DNA from: Blastopirellula sediminis
GTDB lineage: Bacteria > Planctomycetota > Planctomycetia > Pirellulales > Pirellulaceae
DNA length: 64,000 bases
Assembly (NCBI RefSeq): GCF_020966755.1
Contig: NZ_JAJKFT010000002.1
Coordinates: 62,001-126,000 of the forward strand
Reading direction: 5' to 3'
Under the pieces are notes generated by a model, which saw only the letters and a program-made list of their open reading frames with translations, made no database searches and was not told the origin of the DNA. The translations under genes were made by a program, and so were the position numbers. Positions 35,833 to 45,800 of the stretch are shown here, piece after piece. Numbering within the stretch: position 1 is the stretch's first letter; every line of letters starts with the position of its first letter.

Positions 35833-36453
35833 ATGCAACGGAGCGCGACAATTCGAAGACTCGGCGGCTTCTCGCTGCTGGAATTGCTCGTCGTGCTGAC
35901 GTTGCTGGTGATTTTGTTGTCATTGGCGGCGCCGAGCATCTTGGCGCCGCTACGCGGTTCGCGGCTGAAAAACGCCGCCGACACCATCTGCGCTGAGTTC
36001 GCCAAGGCGCGCGTCGAAGCGATGGAATCGGGACGCGTCCGCATGTTCCGCTTCCAAACCGATACCGGCAACTACCAGGTCGAGCCTTGGCTCCGCGCCA
36101 GCGATACGCAAGAGAATAACATCGTTGGCGAAGGAGAACGGGTCATCGGCAACGGCTTGATCGAGCAATCGGTCGAAGCGACGACCCGCCAAGGGACGTT
36201 GGCCGAAGGGGTCACCTTCATGGGAGAGCAGGTCGACGTCGACATGCGCTCTTACGAAACGACCGACGGGCAAATCGCGGACGGCCAAGCTGGATACTCA
36301 CGGCCGATTCTCTTCTATCCCGACGGTACGACCTCCGACGCGGCGGTGGTGATGAAGTCGGAAGATGGCGGCATGACGATGGTCAAACTCCGCGGGCTGA
36401 CCGGAATCGCCAAGATCGGCGAATACCAATCGACGGAGGACCTTTCGCAGTGA
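35833..36453 (+). CDS. gspH: Minor pseudopilin GspH-like
   Basis: A 206-residue type II pseudopilin: leader with the cleavage site LGG/FSLLELLVVLTLLVILLS, followed by LKNAADTICAEFAKARVEAM, typical of GspH/FimT, then a beta-rich globular domain (RMFRFQTDTGNYQVEPW; PILFYPDGTTSDAAVVM). It probably belongs to the tip or is a minor subunit of the pseudopilus. The last bases overlap the GTG start of the next pseudopilin gene (GTGA). Confidence 0.85.
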   Translation: MQRSATIRRLGGFSLLELLVVLTLLVILLSLAAPSILAPLRGSRLKNAADTICAEFAKARVEAMESGRVRMFRFQTDTGNYQVEPWLRASDTQENNIVGEGERVIGNGLIEQSVEATTRQGTLAEGVTFMGEQVDVDMRSYETTDGQIADGQAGYSRPILFYPDGTTSDAAVVMKSEDGGMTMVKLRGLTGIAKIGEYQSTEDLSQ

Positions 36454-37070
36454 TCGCGTCTCTTCGTCAAAACCAATCTCCAAATAGTAGCCCGAAGCGC
36501 AAGCGAGGGAAATGCGCGCTTTCGCTCACCGCTGGTTCGAATTGCCGATCGCATGCGCCTCGGTCGCGCTTCGGGCTATTACCGGCCAAACGCACGTCGC
36601 GCGGCTTCTCCCTCATCGAAGTCGTTTTGGCCTTCGCGATCCTCGCCGGTTCGCTCGCGGTGCTGGGCCAATTGATCAGCATCGGCTTCCGCGCCGCTCG
36701 CGAAGCGGAGGGGCTGACCGAATCGCAGATGCTTTGTCAGACGATCATGGACGAGATTATCGTCGGCGTTCGTTTGCCCGATCCGGTCAATGAGATCCCT
36801 ATCGACATGCTGACCGACTCGAGCGTCATCCTGCCGAACCGGATGGCCGAGTGGGTCTACTCGATCGACTCGCAGCCGGCGACGATGGAAGGACTGCTCG
36901 CCGTCCGCGTGACGGTTCGCCGGATCAACGCCATTTCGCTGGCCGATGCCGATCAGTTTCAGCTGGTTCGCTGGATCCCGGATCCGGAAGCGGAATTGCT
37001 GGAGATGCCGGAGTCGAGCGATCCGAATTCAAGCAGCAGTAGCAGCGGAACGACGGGAGGCGCCCTATGA
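36450..37070 (+). CDS. gspI: Minor pseudopilin GspI-like with repeat-encoded leader
   Basis: A 206-residue protein from GTG 36450, overlapping the gspH stop by four bases. The prepilin site is RG/FSLIEVVLAFAILAGSLAVL. The sequence after it (LISIGFRAAREAEGLTESQM, CQTIMDEIIVGVRL) fits a GspI-type minor pseudopilin. The leader is about 52 residues long, whereas most have 5-25, because a palindromic repeat (36488-36578) is inserted and translated as SSPKRKRGK and following residues. No other ATG, GTG or TTG lies in frame between 36450 and the cleavage site, so either the long leader is made or translation begins at a rare codon. The next gene overlaps by ATGA. Confidence 0.82.
   Translation: MIASLRQNQSPNSSPKRKRGKCALSLTAGSNCRSHAPRSRFGLLPAKRTSRGFSLIEVVLAFAILAGSLAVLGQLISIGFRAAREAEGLTESQMLCQTIMDEIIVGVRLPDPVNEIPIDMLTDSSVILPNRMAEWVYSIDSQPATMEGLLAVRVTVRRINAISLADADQFQLVRWIPDPEAELLEMPESSDPNSSSSSSGTTGGAL
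36488..36578. repeat. Palindromic repeat inside the gspI leader
   Basis: Arms TAGCCCGAAGCGCAAGCGAGG (36488-36508) and its near complement at 36558-36578 (13-bp perfect outer part) enclose about 49 bases. The arm differs by one base in the core from the element at 25914, so both belong to one family. This copy lies within a coding region and keeps the frame open. Confidence 0.88.
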
Positions 37071-38062
37071 GTTCGCCTCGTCACAGCCGTCGTGGTTTGT
37101 CGCTGTTGGAATTGATCGTCGCTTCGGCGATCGCCGTCGTTTTGATGGCGGCGGTCAGCGCGGCGATTCATATGTACTCGAAAAGCGTCGACATCGGGCG
37201 GAGCGACGTCGAAGAAGCGCAGCTCGGTCGCGCCGTCATGAAGTTGATGGAAGACGATCTGCGGAATTGCATCTGGAAAAACGATATCGACTTTTCGTCG
37301 GTTGAAGCGCTCGCAGCCGATCAAGCGTCGAGCGCCGCGAGTTCGCTTACCGACGCCGCCAGCGGCGCTGGACTAAGCGGTGGAGCCGACCTGGCGAGCG
37401 AAGCGGACGCCGCGTCGAATACGACCGATCTCGCCGCCTCGACTTCGCCGGCGATGCAGATCGGACTGTATGGAAACGCGACCGAGCTTCAGTTCGACAT
37501 GAGCCGCTTGCCGCGGGTTGACGAATACGATCCGGAATACGTCGGCTTTCGCTCGTTGGCCCTGGCCGACAAGCCGAGCGACGTGAAGACGGTCACGTAT
37601 TACCTGCTCGTCCCCGGTACCGCTTATCAAGGCGTCGTCGGCGATCCGGCCGATCGGACGGCTGAGCAGACTGGCCTCGTTCGTCGCGTACTTGATCGTT
37701 CAGTCACGCAATGGGCGCTCGAGAACGGCGATACGCGGCAGTTGGACGCGAGCGGCGAGATCGTCGCGCCGGAAGTTTGCTATCTGAACTTCCGCTACTT
37801 CGACGGCTATGAGTGGTACGAAGAATGGGACTCGGCGGCGATGGACGGCTTGCCGCTGGCGGTCGACATCGTCCTGGCGATTCGCTCCGCCGACGATCGA
37901 TCGAGCGCCAATCAAAGCGACGAACCGTTTGTGGTTGGCGTCGCCGAAGGGGACATGGTCTATCGCCGGTTGGTTCGCATTCCGATCGCTGTGCCGATTG
38001 ATCCGCTGGCGGAAGAGGAAGAGACGACCGAATCTGGCTCCAGCACGGAGTCCGCACTATGA
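37067..38062 (+). CDS. gspJ: Minor pseudopilin GspJ-like
   Basis: A 331-residue pseudopilin with cleavage site RRG/LSLLELIVASAIAVVLMA and the GspJ-type continuation AQLGRAVMKLMEDDLRN. A Ser/Ala/Asp-rich insertion (about residues 85-127, around DQASSAASSLTDAASG) separates the helix from the globular beta domain (PAMQIGLYGNATELQFDMSR, YYLLVPGTAYQG, EVCYLNFRYFDGYEWYEEWD). GspJ belongs to the GspH-I-J-K tip complex. The ORF overlaps both neighbours by ATGA, as expected for coupled translation. The insertion is unusual for this family. Confidence 0.84.
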   Translation: MSSPRHSRRGLSLLELIVASAIAVVLMAAVSAAIHMYSKSVDIGRSDVEEAQLGRAVMKLMEDDLRNCIWKNDIDFSSVEALAADQASSAASSLTDAASGAGLSGGADLASEADAASNTTDLAASTSPAMQIGLYGNATELQFDMSRLPRVDEYDPEYVGFRSLALADKPSDVKTVTYYLLVPGTAYQGVVGDPADRTAEQTGLVRRVLDRSVTQWALENGDTRQLDASGEIVAPEVCYLNFRYFDGYEWYEEWDSAAMDGLPLAVDIVLAIRSADDRSSANQSDEPFVVGVAEGDMVYRRLVRIPIAVPIDPLAEEEETTESGSSTESAL

Positions 38063-39825
38063 GCCGTTCGACGAACCGCGAAGGCGCCGTGCTGATTGTG
38101 GTGCTGGTCGTGATCATGATGCTGTCGCTCGGCGCGTATGCGTTCACCGAGTTGATGCAGACCGAAACCCACGCCGTTCAGCTAACCGGCCGGCAGATTC
38201 AAGCCCGCGCGTTCGCCGAGTCAGGCGAATCGTTCCTGGAAGCTTACCTGGCGCAAGAGCCTGATTTCATCACGGAGCAGGGGGGAATTTACGACAACCC
38301 CGCGATGTTCCAAGGTCAGTTGATCGTTGACGACGAAGAGGATGAGCGACAGCGTGGGCGATTTACGATCCTGGCCCCGCTGGTCGACGTTGATGGATAC
38401 CTGAACGGAATTCGCTACGGCTTGGAAGACGAATCGGCCCGGCTCAACCTGAATGCGTTGTTGATGTTGGACGAACAATCGAGTACGGCTTCGGCTGCCG
38501 CCAGTTCCGCAGGATTGAGCGGCGCGAGCGGATCTTCGGGTTCGGCAGGATCGTCCGATGCGAGCGCCGCGGCCGCGATGTCGGCTTTATCAGGCTCGAG
38601 TTCGTCGACCCTCAGCGGTTTGGCGAGCGACGAATCGCTCACTTCCGGCAGCACCGGGCGCCAACTGCTGATGGGCTTGCCCGGCATGACCGAAGAGATC
38701 GCCGACTCGATTCTCGACTACCTGGACGAGGACGACGAGCCGCGCGAATTTGGCGCCGAGATCGACTATTACTCCGGGCTTGATCCTCCCTACGCGCCCA
38801 AGAACGGGCCGCTGGAAACGGTCGAGGAATTGCTGCTGGTTCGCGGCGTCACGCCGCAGCTATTGTTCGGCCGCGACGAAAACCGGAACGGCGTGATCGA
38901 TCCGCAGGAGCAAGCTGTTTCGACGACCGACGATCGGACGGATCAACAGATGCTCGACGAGGTTCCGGAACGGGGCTGGTCGTCGTACCTGACTTTGTAC
39001 GGGATGGAAAAGAACTACGGCGACGACGGGACCGAAAAGATCTTCATCAACGATGAAGACGTCGAAGCGCTCTACGGTCGACTGCAGGAAGTTCTGCCGC
39101 AGGAGTGGGCCGACTTCATCGTCGCTTATCGCATGTATGGCGCCGGATCCGCTTCGACGAACAACACGAATCAGAATTACGTCACCTCGGCCAAGTTCAA
39201 CTTCAGCCAGCAACCGAAGGCGACCTTTTCGAGCGCGCTCGACTTGATCGACGCGGTGGTCAACGTTTCGCAGCAAAGCGGCGGCAACTCGCAGAGCGGA
39301 GGCAATAGCAGCGGTGGCGGCGGGCAAACGCAACTGATGAAGTCGCCGTTCACGCAGCTGAATGCGGCGGAGTGGATGCCCGACTTCATGGAACTATTGA
39401 CGGTCAACGAGTCGCCAATTATTCCGGGCCGCATCAACATCAATCAGGCGCCGCGCGAGATCCTGGTCGCCATTCCCGGCATGACCGAGGAAGCGGCCGC
39501 GGCGATCATCGAGAATCGGCTGCCGAATGCGGACGAGGATAACCCCCTGAGGGCCTACGAAACCTGGATCTGGGTGGAAGGGCTGGTCACGCTCGACGAA
39601 ATGAAGACGCTGTTGCCGCTGATCAACGCCGGAGGGGACGTCCACCGCGCTCAGATTGTCGGTTATTACGAAGGTGGACTCGCATTTAGCCGGCATGAGG
39701 CCGTAATTGACGCTACTCAGCCCCAGCCGCGCCTATTATTGTGGAGAGATATCAGCCATCTCGGGCGCGGCCATCCCCTGGAAGTGCTGGGTATCGGGCT
39801 CGGTTTTTCCGGCGCCGCCAACTAA
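38059..39825 (+). CDS. gspK: Large minor pseudopilin GspK-like
   Basis: A 588-residue protein. The N-terminus REGAVLIVVLVVIMMLSLGA is a GspK-type hydrophobic segment, followed by AFAESGESFLEAYLAQE. A long Ser/Ala/Gly insertion (about 138-195, around SSGSAGSSDASAAAAMSALS) precedes two helix-hairpin-helix-like parts typical of GspK: LLMGLPGMTEEIADSILDYL and INQAPREILVAIPGMTEEAA. An Asp-rich segment (GRDENRNGVIDPQ) could bind calcium. It caps the pseudopilus tip. The size, with the low-complexity insertion, is well above the usual 320-350 residues. Confidence 0.85.
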   Translation: MSRSTNREGAVLIVVLVVIMMLSLGAYAFTELMQTETHAVQLTGRQIQARAFAESGESFLEAYLAQEPDFITEQGGIYDNPAMFQGQLIVDDEEDERQRGRFTILAPLVDVDGYLNGIRYGLEDESARLNLNALLMLDEQSSTASAAASSAGLSGASGSSGSAGSSDASAAAAMSALSGSSSSTLSGLASDESLTSGSTGRQLLMGLPGMTEEIADSILDYLDEDDEPREFGAEIDYYSGLDPPYAPKNGPLETVEELLLVRGVTPQLLFGRDENRNGVIDPQEQAVSTTDDRTDQQMLDEVPERGWSSYLTLYGMEKNYGDDGTEKIFINDEDVEALYGRLQEVLPQEWADFIVAYRMYGAGSASTNNTNQNYVTSAKFNFSQQPKATFSSALDLIDAVVNVSQQSGGNSQSGGNSSGGGGQTQLMKSPFTQLNAAEWMPDFMELLTVNESPIIPGRININQAPREILVAIPGMTEEAAAAIIENRLPNADEDNPLRAYETWIWVEGLVTLDEMKTLLPLINAGGDVHRAQIVGYYEGGLAFSRHEAVIDATQPQPRLLLWRDISHLGRGHPLEVLGIGLGFSGAAN

Positions 39826-39842
39826 CTCGGAGCGTACGCCTT

Positions 39843-41411
39843 ATGGCGAAGATGATTGGAATTGAATGGGACGGCAGCGAGATTCGCGTCGTCGTCGCGC
39901 GCCCACGATCGGGCGGCGTGACGGTTGACGCTGCGTTCGCCGCCCCGCGGACTAGCGATCTGGCGGATTCGATCCGCACGGCGCTGGCCGATCGAAATAT
40001 CGCCGCCGGACCGGTCAGCGTGACCTTGTCGCGCAGCGCCGTCGAACTGCACGTGTTGACGTTGCCGCCGGCGCCGGAAGAAGAACTGCCCGATATGGTC
40101 CGCTTCGCGGCCCTGCGCGAATTCACGGCGCTGACCGACGATTGGCTGTTGGACTTCACCCCGATCGAACAGAACGCAGTCGGTCAATCGACCGTGCTCG
40201 CGGCCGGCATCTCGGGCAAAGGGCTGAAGGGAATTGAAACTCCTTGCTCCGGCGCCTCGCTGACCGTTGAGCAAGTGGGCGTTCGTCCGCTGGCCGCCGC
40301 GTCGCTGATGGCCCGCGATCCGCAACATGCTTCCTCGGTCGCGATGGTGGTCGAATCAAGTTCGGACGATATCGAACTGACCGTCATCGCCGACGGCGCG
40401 GTCGTTTTCTCTCGTTCGACCCGCTTGCCCGGCGAAGAAGGGAGCGAAGAGCGACAAAAGGCGCTGCAACTGGAAGCGCGACGCACCCTGATCGCCGCCC
40501 GCAATCAACTGGGCGCGCATAGCGTCGAGAAGATCATCCTGCTCGGCCAGGAAGAACTTTCGCCGATGAAGGCGAGCCTGGCCGCGACGTTGGGTCTGCC
40601 GGCGGAACTGTACGATCCGTTCGCCAGCCCGGCGGTGAAATACGCCGGCGCCGACAAGCTGGTCCATCGCGGACGTTACGCGGGTTTGCTCGGCTTGCTC
40701 GCCGATCAAGCGGCGCCATCGCTCCACTCGCTCGACCTGCGCAATCCGCGGAAGCGTCCGGCGCCTCCGAGCAAGCGGCGCATGTACGTCACCTACGGGA
40801 CGGCGGCGGCGGTGATCGCGCTGTTGGTCGCTGGGGCGATCTGGATGCGACTCGGTTCGCTCGACACGCAGATCAAAGAAGCGCAGGAGAAGCTGGCCGG
40901 GCTCAAGGCTTCCAACAAAGAAGCGGTCCTGCAGCAGAACGACGTCGAGAAGATCGACCGTTGGCTCGATTCCAACGTGCAGTGGCTCGATCAGGCTTAC
41001 TGGATGGCGAGCAAATTGCCGCCGGCCGAAGCGACCATTCTTTCGCGTCTGCAGATGGATGCGTCGCAGGTCGAAGGGGGCGTGATCACGCTCGACGGCT
41101 ACGTCGGCGACGAAAGCGGCATCAAAAAGCTCGAAAGCGCCCTGCGAGACGAAACGCACCACGTCAGCAATCTCGGCAGTAAGCAGTCGGAAGTTTCGGG
41201 GTACGCGTGGAATTTCCAAGAACGGATCACCGTCGCCAAATCGGCGACCAATCCCTTTACCGACGAGCCGGAAGCGAAGCAGCCGGTCGAAGCGGCGCCT
41301 CCGACCGAAACGCCGGCGAAAGACGAATCGAATAAGACCGAGCCGGTTCATACCGAGCCGTCGGAAGACGCCGAAGCTCCGCAAGCGGCGCAGGAGGAGG
41401 CCAAGTCATGA
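39843..41411 (+). CDS. gspL: GspL/PilM-like actin-fold protein of the secretion platform
   Basis: A 522-residue protein from ATG 39843. The N-terminal 300 residues have the PilM/GspL actin-like fold (MIGIEWDGSEIRVVVAR; FAALREFTALTDDWLLDFTP; AMVVESSSDDIELTVIADGA), a single membrane helix lies at about residue 320 (VTYGTAAAVIALLVAGAIWM), then a coiled coil (IKEAQEKLAGLKASNKEA) and a periplasmic PilN/GspL-like region. A Pro/Glu/Thr-rich tail closes the protein. It links GspE to the inner membrane platform. It overlaps gspM by ATGA. Confidence 0.8.
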   Translation: MAKMIGIEWDGSEIRVVVARPRSGGVTVDAAFAAPRTSDLADSIRTALADRNIAAGPVSVTLSRSAVELHVLTLPPAPEEELPDMVRFAALREFTALTDDWLLDFTPIEQNAVGQSTVLAAGISGKGLKGIETPCSGASLTVEQVGVRPLAAASLMARDPQHASSVAMVVESSSDDIELTVIADGAVVFSRSTRLPGEEGSEERQKALQLEARRTLIAARNQLGAHSVEKIILLGQEELSPMKASLAATLGLPAELYDPFASPAVKYAGADKLVHRGRYAGLLGLLADQAAPSLHSLDLRNPRKRPAPPSKRRMYVTYGTAAAVIALLVAGAIWMRLGSLDTQIKEAQEKLAGLKASNKEAVLQQNDVEKIDRWLDSNVQWLDQAYWMASKLPPAEATILSRLQMDASQVEGGVITLDGYVGDESGIKKLESALRDETHHVSNLGSKQSEVSGYAWNFQERITVAKSATNPFTDEPEAKQPVEAAPPTETPAKDESNKTEPVHTEPSEDAEAPQAAQEEAKS

Positions 41412-42589
41412 GCAAACGTGAAAAAGTCCTCGTCGGCGTCGTCGGCATGCTGGTCGTGCTGGGAGTTCTCTACTTCGGCTATAGCCGGTACGCGTCGGCC
41501 TACGATCAACGGGCCAAGCAGCTCGAATCGCTCAAGCAGCAGATCGACCGGGAAGAGTTTACCGAGATCCAGGCGATCTTCGCCGCCCAGCGGTTGGCGA
41601 TCTACCAGGAACATTGCCTGCCGGAAGATTACCGGACCGCGCAGTCGGTTTATTCCAACTGGCTCCACGAGAAGGTCGGAGAAGCCGGTTTTGAAGATGT
41701 GGTGATCAAGCCGCTCAGCGGGAAGAAAGTCGGCATGCATGCCGAGTACGCGTTCAGCATTCGCGCGAAGGCGCCGCTGGCGCGGGTGACGCAGTTCTGC
41801 TACGAGTTTTACTCGTTCGATGTGCTGCACAAGATCAAGTCGATCGTCCTCCGCCCGATGCAGGACTCGGAAGACCTGGAAGTCGCTTTGACGGTCGAAG
41901 CGGTCGGCATCAAGCAAGTCGCCGACGTGGTCGACCCGAAGAAGCAGCGGCACGAGTCCCTCTCGCACGGCAAGCTAGCGGATTACCAAAAGGCGATCCT
42001 GGCTCGCGACTTCTTCCGTCCCGGCAACAAGCCGCCGAAGCTCGTCTCGACCACCAAGCACACGGCCGAAATGGGAAAGACCTTCAGCTACTCGGTCAAA
42101 GCGGAAGATCCGGACAAGAAGGATAAGCTCTCCTTCCAGTTGGGAGAAGGTGCGCCGGAAGGTTTGCAATTGAGCGAACGAGGAACGTTGAGCTGGAAGC
42201 CAGGGGCGCTCGGTGAGTTCAAGTTCAACGTGATGGTGCATGACGATCGTCAGCCGACCGTGATGGACACGAAGGAATTCACCATTGCAGTCATTGAGCC
42301 GAAGCCGCCGGAGACCAAGCCGGAATCGAAGCCGTCGTTCGACGACGCCCAGCACGCCTTCTTGACGGCGACGATCATCTCGGGCGAACAGCCCGAAGCG
42401 TGGGTTAGTCTGCGGACCAAGAATAAGATGCTCCGCCTGAAGCCAGGCGAGACCTTCGAGATTGGTCAGCTCAAAGGAAAGATCGTGTCGGTCGGCGATA
42501 AAAACGTCGAAATCGAAATCGGCGGCGAGACGGTGCAGCTGCGAATCGGCCAGCCGCTGAGCGAAGCTCGTGGTTCCGGCGATCTCTAA
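41408..42589 (+). CDS. gspM: GspM/PilO-like protein with cadherin-like and GspC/PilP-like C-terminal parts
   Basis: A 393-residue protein. Residues 1-200 resemble PilO/GspM: a membrane helix (VLVGVVGMLVVLGVLYFGYS), a coiled coil and a ferredoxin-like periplasmic domain. Residues about 210-300 form an Ig/cadherin-like module (KTFSYSVKAEDPDKKDKLSF, GLQLSERGTLSWKPGALGEF). The last 80 residues (HAFLTATIISGEQPEAWVSL, FEIGQLKGKIVSVGDKNVEI) look like the homology region of GspC/PilP. No separate gspC gene is present, so this protein may combine the GspM and GspC roles and bind the secretin. The fusion is inferred from sequence pattern and position. A terminator follows. Confidence 0.72.
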   Translation: MSKREKVLVGVVGMLVVLGVLYFGYSRYASAYDQRAKQLESLKQQIDREEFTEIQAIFAAQRLAIYQEHCLPEDYRTAQSVYSNWLHEKVGEAGFEDVVIKPLSGKKVGMHAEYAFSIRAKAPLARVTQFCYEFYSFDVLHKIKSIVLRPMQDSEDLEVALTVEAVGIKQVADVVDPKKQRHESLSHGKLADYQKAILARDFFRPGNKPPKLVSTTKHTAEMGKTFSYSVKAEDPDKKDKLSFQLGEGAPEGLQLSERGTLSWKPGALGEFKFNVMVHDDRQPTVMDTKEFTIAVIEPKPPETKPESKPSFDDAQHAFLTATIISGEQPEAWVSLRTKNKMLRLKPGETFEIGQLKGKIVSVGDKNVEIEIGGETVQLRIGQPLSEARGSGDL

Positions 42590-42621
42590 TTTTGCGACTT
42601 TCCATTCTGGAAAATGCCTTG

Positions 42622-42655
42622 AAGCACGCCACCCGATGGGGCGTGCTTTCTTTGT
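42622..42655 (+). terminator. Intrinsic terminator after gspM
   Basis: A perfect 9-bp stem AAGCACGCC / GGCGTGCTT (42622-42630 with 42640-42648) and a T-rich tract TTCTTTGTT. It ends the gspE-M operon, so the secretin gene probably has its own promoter within 42656-42863. Confidence 0.85.
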
Positions 42656-42863
42656 TGGTGCATGCAGTGCTAGCGCTGGCGCGACTGCGATGGCGCTACT
42701 TGGCTTGCCCATGTGTTATATCTTGACATTCGAAGTCAAGATGTGGCGCTAATACCAGCGGGAATGCTTGTAGGGATTCCTCCTCGTGTTCCGATCAATC
42801 CAAGTAGTAAAAGTGCGCGGTCGATTCGTCCATTGGGCGTCACATCCGAAGAAGGGTTTACTG

Positions 42864-45800
42864 ATGCTTCATTGCATTTCGGGGCAGAGACTACCTCTCG
42901 TCGTCGCACTGCTCATTGCGACCTGGGTTTCGTGCGCGGCTAATCCCGCAAACGCCCAGGTTCCTGCGACTGCCAGCTCGCGTGAAATTCGCAGCTATTC
43001 AGTCGAGCCGGAACGACTCGGTAACCTGCTTGAAGTCTTCCGACAGCTCTACGCCCAGGAGCAAGGGGCCACATTCACTGCCGACGCTAGCGGCGGCATG
43101 CTGGTCGTTGCCGCGACGCCGGAAGTGCAGACGCAAGTCGAGACTTTCCTGAAGCGTTCCGGCTATCTCCGCGAGCCAGGCGCCAAGCCCGCGGCGGTTC
43201 GCATGGCGACTCCTGCCGTAACGAAGGCTCCGCAGCAAGTGACCCGCTCGCTTGGCAACGGCCAGGTCGAAGTCGAAGTCAAGCTGAATCAAGCCGATTG
43301 GCGTCAATTGGAAACCCGCACAGCACAGTTGCTGGGAGAACGCCCGCCGGTCGCCACGACGGCCGAAGGGGCGATCGCCACGTTGACGCTGCCGACCAAC
43401 GGCGACAAGAAGATCGCCATGCAGATCTACCGTAAAGACAACGTCGTGGTCCTCCGCGGCGACGAAGCGGGCGTCAAAGCCTGGTCGCAGGTGGTTGGTG
43501 CGATCGACGCTCCTGCTCGCAATGATCAATACCGCACCGACCTGGTGTCGCTCCGCAACGCCAAACGAGAAGACGTCGCCGAAGCGCTCGCTCCGCTGAC
43601 CGAAACCGAAGCGGCTACGACGAAGAAGGAAATTTTCGAAGCGCTGAAGAAAGTCGCCGGCAAGCAGCAGTTGCGCTGGAGCGGCGACATGGCGGCGATG
43701 ATCTTCCAGCCAGGCGACCAGCAAAATGCGGACGCCGCCGATGACGCTCAACCAGCCGCCGACGCGCAGCCCGCCGATCAGCCGATGGAGCCGGTCGTTG
43801 GCGAGGAAGTGACTCTCGGTCCGGACGATGACGCCGGTTTGATTGGCCCAGTTCAGATTGAATTTCTGGAAGGGCTGGACGTGATCGTGGTGAAAGGTCA
43901 CCGTCGCGACGTCGAGCGGATTACCCGCATCATCAACGACATCGAACGCTTGAGCGCCGAGACCCAACCGGTCATCGAAGTTCGTGAACTGCTGCATGCC
44001 AACAGCGAAGCGGTCGCCGCGACCATCCAGCAGCTCTACGAAGATTTGCTGCAAACTCGCTATGGCCAGGTCAGCATCACGCCGCTGGGGCGCCCGAACG
44101 CGATTCTGTTGATCGGTCGCCAGCAAAGCGTCGACGGCATCCTCGAACTGATCGCCAAGCTTGATCAGCCGACTACGCCGGATCGTCTGCTGAAGGTCTT
44201 CCAGTTGAAGTACATCTCGTCGGCCGACGCCCAAACCCGCGTCACCGAGTTTTACGCCGATCCGGTCAACCTGAACCCGCGCGTTCGTTCGACGGCCGAC
44301 TATCGCAGCAATGCGTTGATCGTGCAGGCCAGCCCCCGCGACATGGCGGAAGTCGAATACCTGATTCGCCAGATTGACGTCCCGGCGGCGGAATCGACGC
44401 TGGAGCTGAAGGTCTTTGAACTTCGTAATTCACTCGCCGAAGATTTGGCGGCGGTGCTGCAGTCGGCGATCTCCGGAACTCCGGCGGCCGGAACCGGCAA
44501 CCAACAGCAAGGAAACGCCACCGCGGCCCAAGTTCGCGCTGCGATGCTTTCCTTCATGACGCTCGACTCGCGCGACGGTCAGTTGCTGAAGTCAGGGATC
44601 CTGACTGAAGCGCAGATTACCGCCGATACCCGCTCGAACGCTCTCGTCGTGCGAGCCCCGCGGGAAAGCATGGATCTGATCGGCGCCCTCATCCAGCGAT
44701 TGGATTCGCAACCGTCGGCCGAATCGCAGATCAAGGTCTTCACCATCGTCAACGGCGATGCGACGCAGTTGGCGACGATGCTCGAAACGCTGTTCGGCGT
44801 CGGCACGCAGGCCAACAATCAAACCCAATTGCCGGTCAACGTCGGCGCCGGCGGCGAAGGATCGCTGATTCCGATTCGCTTCTCGGTTGACGCTCGTACC
44901 AACAGCATCATCGCGTCCGGTTCGGCCGCCGAACTGGCGATCGTTGAAGCGATCCTGCTTCGCTTGGACCAGGACGACGTCCAACAGCGTCAGATGCTGG
45001 TTGTTCGCTTGAAGAACTCAAACGCCGAATTGGTCGCGGCTTCGCTGACCGATCTTCTGCAGACTGAAAGCCAGTTGCAGCAAATCGATCCGACGCTGAC
45101 CAGCTCGTTCCAGCAGGTCGCTCGCGAAGTGATCGTGGTGCCCGAAACGTTCAGCAACAGCTTGATCATCACCGCGACGCCGCGGTACTTCAAAGAAATC
45201 GTCAAGATCGTGGAAGAGCTCGACGCTCGTCCGCCGATGGTTTCGATTCAAGTGCTGATCGCCGACGTCCAGTTGGGCAAGATCGAAGAGCTGGGTTTTG
45301 AGTTTGGTCTGCAGGATTCGCTCCTGTTTGACCGTAGCACGGTTTCCAACGGCAACTTCAGCCCTGGTTTTGACTTCAATAACCCCACCGTGGGCTTGGG
45401 CAACGCGGCGACGACCGCCAGCTTGTTGACCGCCAACCAGGTCGGTTCGCAAGGGATCTCGGACTTGGGGCTCAGCCGGACGAATTCGGGGCTTGGCTAC
45501 GGCGGTTTCGTCTTCTCGGCCGCCAGCGAATCGGTCAACGTCCTGATCCGCGCGTTGCAACAGGACCAGCGGCTGGAAGTGCTCGCTCGCCCGCACGTGA
45601 TGACGATGGACAATCAGCCGGCGTTCATCCAGGTCGGTCAACGCGTCCCGTACATCACCGATACCCAGGTGACCAACCAAGGTACCGTCAACTCAATTAC
45701 GCTCGAAAACACCGGCGTTATCTTGAATGTCATTCCCCGCATCAGTCCCGACGGCATGGTCGTGATGTACGTTCAGGCCGAACGTTCGGAGGTGGGGAAT

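Noticed and set aside
42999-44234. 411-codon minus-strand frame opposite the secretin gene
   Set aside because: Antisense shadow produced by GC-rich codon bias; no signal, domain or ribosome binding site, and the sense frame encodes secretin N domains.
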